Below are positions 50,237-56,437 of a DNA stretch of 56,437 bases, piece after piece. Where the stretch lies: assembly GCA_903857685.1 (NCBI GenBank), contig CAIOFO010000073.1, forward strand, positions 1-56,437, given 5' to 3'. The translations under genes were made by a program, and so were the position numbers. Under the pieces are notes generated by a model. The model saw nothing but the letters and a program-made list of their open reading frames with translations. It searched no databases and was not told the origin of the DNA. Each line of letters opens with the position of its first letter. The stretch's first letter is position 1. This DNA comes from an uncultured Alphaproteobacteria bacterium. Lineage in GTDB: Bacteria > Pseudomonadota > Alphaproteobacteria > Micropepsales > Micropepsaceae.

Positions 50237-51271
50237 ATGCCGCAGACCCTGAAAATCGGTGACATCGTCATTCCCGGCCGGGTGCTGACCGCGCCCATGA
50301 CCGGGGTTTCAGACTTGCCTTTTCGCCAGACGGCATCGGCGCAGGGCGCGGCCTATGTCGCCACCGAAATGGTGGCTTGCGACAGCTTTGCCCGCGGACG
50401 CCCGGATGTGGTGCGAAGAGCCGCCATTGGCAGCGGCCTGCCGCTGATGGTGGTGCAGTTGGTCGGACGGCAGGCGGAATGGATCGCCAAGGGCGCCAAG
50501 CTGGCGGAGCAGGCCGGCGCCGACATCATCGATCTCAACATGGGATGTCCCTGCAAGGAAGTGACGGGGGCGCTGTCCGGCTCGGCCCTGATGCGCGAGC
50601 CAGAACTGGCGGCGCGGCTGATCGCGGCGGCGGTGGAAGCCACCTCGCGGCCCGTCACCCTGAAGATGCGGCTTGGCTGGGACAGCCACTGGATGAATGC
50701 GCCCGAAATTGCTGCCCGGGCGGAACAGCTCGGCGTCAAGGCGGTCACCATTCATGGCCGCACCCGCCAGCAATTCTACAAAGGCCAGGCCGACTGGCAC
50801 GCCGTGGCCGCGGTCAAGCAGGCGGTAAAAATTCCCGTCATCGTCAATGGCGACATCACCGATCTGGCCTCGGCCCGCGCGGCGCTGGACCAGTCCGGCG
50901 CCGACGCCATCATGATCGGCCGGGGCTCCTATGGCCGGTCCTGGCTGGCGGCGGCGCTGGACCGGGCACTGGCCGAGGGCGCGGCGAATCTTTCCGAGCC
51001 GGGGCCGGCGGAACGGTTTGAAATCATCCTCGCCCACCTCGCCCGTTCCCTGAAATTTTACGGCGAAGCGCTGGGCCTGCGCGTCTTCCGCAAACATCTG
51101 GGCTGGTATGTGGAAAATGCCCCGCTTTCGCTGTTCGGCGGCGATTCCGCGGCACGGCGCAACGAAAAGGCCCGTCTGTGTCAAATCGACCGCGCCGGCG
51201 CCCTGGAGGCCGGCCTGGCCGCACTTTGGACAAACCAGCCCCTTTCAATTGCCGCCGCCGTCCCTATCTAA
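50237..51271 (+). CDS. dusB: tRNA-dihydrouridine synthase (DusB-like)
   Basis: The 344-aa flavoenzyme from ATG 50237 has [39 protein letters not shown] (catalytic Cys in GCPC), [18 protein letters not shown] and [34 protein letters not shown]. It reduces uridine in tRNA D-loops. The ATG follows a weak ribosome-binding site; a TTG at 50213 is an alternative. It is not followed by ntrB/ntrC, its common alphaproteobacterial neighbours. Confidence 0.93.
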   Translation: MPQTLKIGDIVIPGRVLTAPMTGVSDLPFRQTASAQGAAYVATEMVACDSFARGRPDVVRRAAIGSGLPLMVVQLVGRQAEWIAKGAKLAEQAGADIIDLNMGCPCKEVTGALSGSALMREPELAARLIAAAVEATSRPVTLKMRLGWDSHWMNAPEIAARAEQLGVKAVTIHGRTRQQFYKGQADWHAVAAVKQAVKIPVIVNGDITDLASARAALDQSGADAIMIGRGSYGRSWLAAALDRALAEGAANLSEPGPAERFEIILAHLARSLKFYGEALGLRVFRKHLGWYVENAPLSLFGGDSAARRNEKARLCQIDRAGALEAGLAALWTNQPLSIAAAVPI

Positions 51272-51345
51272 GGCGGTACGCATGGGTTTTGGCGCCCTGA
51301 TCTGCTAAGGAGCGCCGCCCTCTGGGGATCTATCAAGGGGATTTC

Positions 51346-52422
51346 ATGATACGTCGATTGGGGCCGTTCCTGCTGGTTGCCGTGGCATTGTCGGGCTGCG
51401 GCCAGCCGCAGCGGCCGAAATTCCCTCCTCCGGCTGTGGGCTTTGTCGTCATCAAGGAGCAGCCGGTTGCGCTGACCGCCGAGCTGCCCGGCCGCACCGA
51501 TCCCTATGCGGTTTCGGATGTGCGGCCCCAAGTGTCCGGCATCATCCTGCACCGGCTCTTTACCGAAGGCTCCATGGTCAAGGCCGGCCAGCCGCTCTAC
51601 CAGATCGATCCGGCGCCCTATCAGGCGGCCTATGAAAGCGCCCAGGCAAGCCTTGCCAGCACCAAAGTGAAGGCCGAGCGTTATGCCGCGCTGCTTGCCG
51701 CCAATGCCATCGCGCCCCAGGAGGCCGACGATGCCAAGGCCGCCTATCTGCAGGCCAAGGCGACCGCCGATAACGCGCGCATCAACCTCAATTACACCCA
51801 TATCGCCGCGCCGATCAGCGGCCGTATCGGCGCCTCCAGCGTCACCGAAGGCGCGCTGGTGACCGCCAGCCAGGCCACCGCGCTGGCCACCATCTCGACG
51901 CTTGATCCCATCTATGTCGACATTGACCAGTCCAGTTCCGAACTGCTGGCGCTCAAGCGCGCCGCCCAGGCGGGCCAGATCGCCGCCGGCGGCGCCGATG
52001 TGACGATGAAACTGGATGACGGCAGCGACTATCCCCTCAAGGGCAAGCTGCAATTCACCGATGTGACGGTGGACCCGTCCACCGGATCGGTGCGGCTGCG
52101 CGCGATCTTTCCCAATTCCGATGGCTTGCTGCTGCCCGGCATGTATGTCCGCGCCACGGTGAACCAGGGCACCGATCCGCACGGCATCCTGGCGCCCCAG
52201 CAAGGTGTCGGCCACGACGCCAAGGGTGAGCCCACCGCGTTGGTGGTGGACGACAAGAACACCGCACGCCTTCGGGTGCTGAAGACCGGCCGCGCCGTGG
52301 GCGGCGACTGGCAGGTGCTGGACGGGCTCAAGCCCGGCGACAAGCTGATTGTGGAAGGCCTGCAGAAAGCACAGCCCGACATGGTGGTAACGCCGATGCC
52401 CGCCCTAAACGTCAAGCCATAG
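51346..52422 (+). CDS. RND efflux periplasmic adaptor (AcrA/MexA type)
   Basis: The 358-aa lipoprotein has a signal with lipobox VALSGC, a biotinyl-lipoyl region (RPQVSGIILHRLFTEGSMVKAGQPLYQIDP), a coiled-coil hairpin with ANAIAPQEADDAKAAYLQAKA, and beta-barrel/membrane-proximal domains (DVTVDPSTGSVRLRAIFPN, LLPGMYVRA). It links the inner-membrane pump to an outer-membrane channel, which is not encoded here. The pump gene begins 11 nt downstream. Confidence 0.94.
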   Translation: MIRRLGPFLLVAVALSGCGQPQRPKFPPPAVGFVVIKEQPVALTAELPGRTDPYAVSDVRPQVSGIILHRLFTEGSMVKAGQPLYQIDPAPYQAAYESAQASLASTKVKAERYAALLAANAIAPQEADDAKAAYLQAKATADNARINLNYTHIAAPISGRIGASSVTEGALVTASQATALATISTLDPIYVDIDQSSSELLALKRAAQAGQIAAGGADVTMKLDDGSDYPLKGKLQFTDVTVDPSTGSVRLRAIFPNSDGLLLPGMYVRATVNQGTDPHGILAPQQGVGHDAKGEPTALVVDDKNTARLRVLKTGRAVGGDWQVLDGLKPGDKLIVEGLQKAQPDMVVTPMPALNVKP

Positions 52423-52433
52423 GCGGGAGCGAC

Positions 52434-55400
52434 ATGGGGTTCTCCCGTTTCTTCATTGATCGCCCGGTCTTTGCCTGGGTCATCGCCATCGTCATCATGC
52501 TGGCGGGCAGCATTGCCGCCTTCACCCTGCCGGTGGAGCAGTATCCCGTAATCGCCCCGCCCGCGGTGGTGGTGAGTACATTCTATCCCGGCGCCGATGC
52601 CGAGACGCTGCAGAATTCCGTCACCCAGGTAATCGAGCAGCAGCTCACCGGGCTCGACCATCTGCTTTACTTCTCGTCAGCCTCCAATGCCGACGGCTCG
52701 GTGATGATTACGGCCACCTTCGCGGCGGGCACCAATCCCGACATCGCCCAGGTGCAGGTGCAGAACAAGGTGCAGCAGGCGATTCCGCAATTGCCGGCCC
52801 AGGTGCAGCAGCAGGGCGTCACCGTCACCAAGGCGCAGTCCAATTTCATCCTGATTGTGGCGGTCTATGACGATAGCGGCCGCTACAACAATATCGATAT
52901 CGCCGATTTCATCACGTCCAAGATGGTGGATCCGCTGAGCCGCGTCACCGGCGTCGGCAATGTGCAGGTATTCGGTTCGCAATATGCCATGCGCATCTGG
53001 CTGGACCCCTACAAGCTGCACAATTTCGGCCTGATGCCGTCCGACATTTCCAATGCCATCAGGGCGCAGAACACCCAGGTGTCTGCCGGTTCGATCGGCG
53101 CCCAGCCTGCCGCGCCGGGACAGGAATTGAACGCCACCGTCACCGCCCAATCGCAGCTGCAGACACCGGAGCAGTTCCGCGACATCATCCTCAAGACCGA
53201 TCCGGCCGGCGCCGTGGTGCGCCTGCGCGATGTGGCGCGCATCGAACTGGGCGCCGAATCCTATGCCATCGAAAGCCTGTTCAACGGCAAGCCGGCGGCC
53301 GGCGCCGCCATCCTGCTGTCGCCCGGCGCCAATGCGCTCAAGACCGTGGATGCGGTGAAGGCGCGGGCCGATGGGCTGCGCGCCAGCCTGCCGCCGGGCA
53401 TGAAAATGAGCTACCCGATCGACAACACGGACTTCATCCGGCTGTCGATTCGCCAGGTGGTTGTGACCCTGGCGGAAGCGATCGCGCTGGTGGTGCTGGT
53501 GATGTACATCTTCCTGCAGAACTGGCGCACCACCCTGGTGCCCGCCGTGGCGGTGCCGGTGGTGCTGCTGGGCACTTTCGGCGTGCTGGCCATCTTCGGC
53601 TACACCATCAACACCCTCACGCTCTTCGCGCTGGTGCTGGTGATCGGCCTGCTGGTGGATGACGCCATCGTGGTGGTGGAGAATGTCGAGCGCATCATGC
53701 GCGAGGAAAGGCTGCCGCCCCGCGAAGCCACTCTGAAATCCATGAGCGAAATCACGGGCGCCCTGATCGGCATCGGCCTGGTGCTGACCGCGGTGTTCCT
53801 GCCGATGGCGTTCTTCGGCGGCTCGACCGGCGTGATCTACCGGCAATTCTCGGTCACCATCGTATCGGCCATGCTGCTGTCGATCATGTGCGCCCTGGTG
53901 CTGACCCCGGCGCTGTGCGCCACCCTGCTGAGGCCCTATTCTGATGCGCATGCCGCTTCCGGCTTGCTCGCCGGCTTCTTTGCCTGGTTCAACCGCAATT
54001 TCGAGCGCATGCGCAAGGGCTATCGCAACAATCTCGGCAAGCTGCTGAATCATCCCCGCTGGATGATGCTGGGTTATGCCGTCATCGTGGCGGTGCTGAT
54101 CTTCACCTTTGTGCGCCTTCCCACCGGCTTCCTGCCCGGAGAAGATCAGGGCTTTGTCATCAGCCTGATCACCCTGCCGCCCGGCGCCACCCAGGACCGC
54201 ACCATGGCGGTGGCCACCCAAGTCGGCCAGCATTTCCTGGTGGACGAAAAGGCCAATGTGGATTTCGTCTTTACCGTGGCGGGTTTCAGCTTCCTCGGCG
54301 CGGGCCAGAATGCCGGCATCGCCTTCAGCCATCTGCGCCCCTGGGATGAGCGTCCCGGCAAGGTCAACAGCGCCGATGCCATCGCCGCCCGCGCCTTCGG
54401 AAAATTCATGATGCTGCCGACCGCCCAGGTCTTCCCCCTGGTGCCGCCGGCGGTGCAGGAGCTGGGCAATTCCAACGGCTTTGAAATCGAGCTGCAGGAC
54501 CGGGGCAATCTGGGCCATGCCGGATTGATCCAGGCGCGCAACATGCTTCTGGGCCTGACGGCGCACGACCCTGTGTTCCAGCAGGTCTTTCCCAACAGCC
54601 TGGACGACACGCCGCAGCTTCACATCGACATCGACCAGGGCAAGGCCAATGCCCTGGGCGTCGCTACCGCGGACGCCAATGCCACTCTGTCGGCGGCCTG
54701 GGGCGGCAACTTCGTCAACAATTTCATCGACCGCGCCCGCGTCAAGCGCGTCTACATGCAGGGCGACGCGCCCTTCCGCATGACGCCGCAGGACCTGGAC
54801 CGCTGGTATGTCCGCACTTCGAGCGGAACCATGGCACCGTTCTCGTCCTTCGCCACGGCGAACTGGACGGTTGGGCCAACCACCCTGACCCGCTACAACG
54901 GCTTTCCCTCCATCGACATCCAGGGCGTGCCCGCTCCGGGCGTCAGCACCGGCACGGCGCTGGCGGAGATGGACAAGCTGTTCCAGCAACTGCCCCAGGG
55001 CGTGGGTTATGAACTGACCGGCCTGTCGTTCCAGGAAGAAGCCTCCGGCACCCAGGCCCCGGCGCTTTATGCCCTCTCCATCTTCATCATCTATCTCTGC
55101 CTGGCGGCGCTGTATGAAAGCTGGGCGATCCCGCTGTCGGTGATGATGGTCATTCCGCTTGGCGTGGTCGGCGCCATCCTGGCGGCCAAGTTCCGCGGCC
55201 TGTTCAACGACATTTATTTCCAGGTCGGATTGCTGGCCACCATCGGCCTGTCGGCCAAGAACGCCATCCTGATCGTGGAGTTCGCGGTGGACAATGAAAA
55301 GCGCGGCCAGAAGGCGCTGGAAGCAGCGATGAACGCGGCGCGGGTGCGCCTGCGGCCCATCCTGATGACCTCGATCGCCTTCATCGCCGGCGTCTCGCCA

Positions 55401-55550
55401 TTGGCCATCGCCACCGGTCCCGGCGCCGGCAGCCAGAACGACATCGGTACCGGCGTGATCGGCGGCATGCTGACGGCGACCATCCTGGCCGTGTTCTTCG
55501 TGCCGCTTTTCTTCGTGCTGGTGAACCGGGGCCTGCAACACCACGATTAG
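52434..55550 (+). CDS. RND multidrug efflux permease (HAE-1 family, AcrB-like)
   Basis: The 1038-aa protein has 12 membrane segments in two halves, FSRFFIDRPVFAWVIAIVIMLAGSIA at the start, the proton-relay Asp pair in LLVDDAIVVVENVERIM, and the conserved SNGFEIELQDRG and LSAKNAILIVEFA segments. It exports hydrophobic compounds by proton exchange. It is paired with the adaptor at 51346-52422. The VOC gene follows 10 nt downstream. No local TetR-type regulator is seen. Confidence 0.95.
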   Translation: MGFSRFFIDRPVFAWVIAIVIMLAGSIAAFTLPVEQYPVIAPPAVVVSTFYPGADAETLQNSVTQVIEQQLTGLDHLLYFSSASNADGSVMITATFAAGTNPDIAQVQVQNKVQQAIPQLPAQVQQQGVTVTKAQSNFILIVAVYDDSGRYNNIDIADFITSKMVDPLSRVTGVGNVQVFGSQYAMRIWLDPYKLHNFGLMPSDISNAIRAQNTQVSAGSIGAQPAAPGQELNATVTAQSQLQTPEQFRDIILKTDPAGAVVRLRDVARIELGAESYAIESLFNGKPAAGAAILLSPGANALKTVDAVKARADGLRASLPPGMKMSYPIDNTDFIRLSIRQVVVTLAEAIALVVLVMYIFLQNWRTTLVPAVAVPVVLLGTFGVLAIFGYTINTLTLFALVLVIGLLVDDAIVVVENVERIMREERLPPREATLKSMSEITGALIGIGLVLTAVFLPMAFFGGSTGVIYRQFSVTIVSAMLLSIMCALVLTPALCATLLRPYSDAHAASGLLAGFFAWFNRNFERMRKGYRNNLGKLLNHPRWMMLGYAVIVAVLIFTFVRLPTGFLPGEDQGFVISLITLPPGATQDRTMAVATQVGQHFLVDEKANVDFVFTVAGFSFLGAGQNAGIAFSHLRPWDERPGKVNSADAIAARAFGKFMMLPTAQVFPLVPPAVQELGNSNGFEIELQDRGNLGHAGLIQARNMLLGLTAHDPVFQQVFPNSLDDTPQLHIDIDQGKANALGVATADANATLSAAWGGNFVNNFIDRARVKRVYMQGDAPFRMTPQDLDRWYVRTSSGTMAPFSSFATANWTVGPTTLTRYNGFPSIDIQGVPAPGVSTGTALAEMDKLFQQLPQGVGYELTGLSFQEEASGTQAPALYALSIFIIYLCLAALYESWAIPLSVMMVIPLGVVGAILAAKFRGLFNDIYFQVGLLATIGLSAKNAILIVEFAVDNEKRGQKALEAAMNAARVRLRPILMTSIAFIAGVSPLAIATGPGAGSQNDIGTGVIGGMLTATILAVFFVPLFFVLVNRGLQHHD

Positions 55551-55560
55551 GGAGAGAGAC

Positions 55561-56328
55561 ATGCCGGACAGCTTCTTCTGGTATGACGTCATGACCACCG
55601 ACATAAAGGCGGCGGCGAAATTCTATGGCGAAGTCGTGGGCTGGACGGCGCAGAGCGCCGGCACTCCGCAGATGGAATATTCCGTCTTCAATGTCGGAAC
55701 GCGCGGCGTTGCCGGGCTGATGCCGTTGCCGGAAGAGTACGCCAAAATGGGCGGGCGCCCGGCCTGGATGGGCTACATCCTGGTGGATGACGTGGACGCG
55801 ATGGCGGCGCTCATCCAGGCCGAAGGCGGCAAGCTGCATCGCGGCCCTTTCACCGTACCGGGCGTAATCCGCATGGCGGTGGTGTCCGATCCGCAAGGGG
55901 CCGGCTTCCTGATCGCCAAGCCGCTGGTGGAAGACGCGCCGCCGCCGCTTGCGCCGGGAGCACCCGGCACCATCGGCTGGCACGAACTTTATGCCGTTCA
56001 TTGGCAATCGGCCTTCGCCTTTTACGAAAAACTGTTCGGCTGGACCAAGTCGGACGCCATCAACATGGGACCGATGGGCACCTATCAGCTGTTCAAGACC
56101 GGCGGTGAATATGCCGCCGGGGGCATGATGACCAAGCCCGCGGCGATCCCGGTGCCCTATTGGGGGTACTACTTCAACGTGGACGCCCTTGATGCCGCTT
56201 CGGCGCGGGTGACGGCGGGCGGCGGCAAGATCCTCAACGGCCCGATGGAAGTGCCCGGCCCGATGTGGGTGGTCAATTGCATGGACCCCCAGGGCGCGGT
56301 GTTCTCGCTGGTGGCCCCCAAGCGTTAA
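55561..56328 (+). CDS. VOC family protein (two glyoxalase-like domains)
   Basis: The 255-aa protein has two tandem VOC domains: FFWYDVMTTDIKAAAKFYGEVVGWT in the first, and WHELYAVHWQSAFAFYEKLFGWT in the second, each with the beta-alpha-beta pattern and VSDPQGAGFLIAK or MDPQGAVFSLVAPKR. Members include glyoxalase-like and dioxygenase-like enzymes and drug-binding proteins. Substrate is unknown. It is probably co-transcribed with the efflux pump (10-nt gap). Confidence 0.87.
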   Translation: MPDSFFWYDVMTTDIKAAAKFYGEVVGWTAQSAGTPQMEYSVFNVGTRGVAGLMPLPEEYAKMGGRPAWMGYILVDDVDAMAALIQAEGGKLHRGPFTVPGVIRMAVVSDPQGAGFLIAKPLVEDAPPPLAPGAPGTIGWHELYAVHWQSAFAFYEKLFGWTKSDAINMGPMGTYQLFKTGGEYAAGGMMTKPAAIPVPYWGYYFNVDALDAASARVTAGGGKILNGPMEVPGPMWVVNCMDPQGAVFSLVAPKR

Positions 56329-56366
56329 GGTTTGCGCGTCCGGCAGGCGCGGCGTAAAAGCCCGCA

Positions 56367-56437
56367 ATGGGCATCTCGCGCAAATTTTCCATCGCCCCGA
56401 TGATGGAGACAGATTTTGTCTCAGCAATATCAGTAGA
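56367..56437 (+). pseudogene. dusA: dusA-like 5' fragment, homology lost at codon 14 (window edge)
   Basis: ATG 56367 opens MGISRKFSIAPMME, matching the start of DusA (KFSIAPMM-D-W-TDRH). After codon 14 the expected WTDRHCR is missing, and the DNA becomes AT-rich (TDFVSAISV, open to the window end). The 5' end of dusA is a known attachment site for a family of integrases. A short inverted repeat (56406-56411/56417-56422, GAGACA arms) lies exactly where homology stops. This is probably an attachment-site junction, but only 71 nt are visible. Confidence 0.5.

Noticed and set aside
1-56437. CRISPR arrays, rRNA genes, insertion sequences with transposase
   Set aside because: No regularly spaced repeats, rRNA-like sequence or transposase motifs were seen in either strand.

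Overview
The window is GC-rich, densely packed chromosomal DNA from an alphaproteobacterium. The evidence is an alphaproteobacterial-type serC, a group-typical serA and rpoH, DUF6894, DUF6476-like and DUF3775 proteins, and a complete hpn hopanoid locus. Most genes are coupled by 1-8 nt overlaps. I cannot name the genus.

Left edge, 1-4690: an AT-richer accessory island, all on the minus strand, abutting the 3' end of a tRNA-Glu(CTC) gene. It holds a 67-aa ORF of unknown function, a trypsin-like protease, a 5-methylcytosine methyltransferase, an NgoMIV-family restriction enzyme (predicted target GCCGGC), a DUF262 protein and the start of a HEPN-like protein cut by the window edge. This looks like a defence module.

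4690-14600: core genes. They are DUF6894, a JAMM peptidase with a small membrane protein, an RluD-type pseudouridine synthase, rpoH, an MpaB-type oxygenase, a PhzF-like protein, DUF3775, serC-serA with a promoter and two hairpins, chorismate mutase, and an mlaA-like lipoprotein gene. The mlaA frame is broken at what looks like loss of one copy of an 8-bp tandem repeat.

14600-37200: isoprenoid and hopanoid block. Precursor supply is dxs, ispA and ispH. Squalene and hopene synthesis is hpnC, hpnD, hpnE and shc. Side-chain chemistry is hpnH, hpnG, hpnI, hpnJ and hpnK. Associated genes are hpnA and hpnB, and transport genes are hpnL, hpnM and hpnN. Two paralogous ferritin-like diiron proteins of unknown function sit inside this operon between hpnK and hpnL. 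They are the best candidates here for an undescribed hopanoid-modifying activity.

37390-50100: metY-metA, then a carrier-protein-based cluster. It contains a FATP-like acyl-CoA synthetase, an HSL-family hydrolase with an acyl carrier protein, an acyl-CoA dehydrogenase with an aaRS-like amino acid:[carrier protein] ligase, a FabG-like reductase with an AMP-forming ligase and a second carrier protein, a ThDP enzyme and a polysaccharide deacetylase. I read it as a small-molecule or lipid-tailoring pathway with no product I can name.

50230-56437: dusB, a two-gene RND efflux system, a two-domain VOC protein, and at the very end a short dusA-like 5' fragment that loses homology after about 13 codons. 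dusA is a known integration site, so a second mobile element may begin at the right edge.
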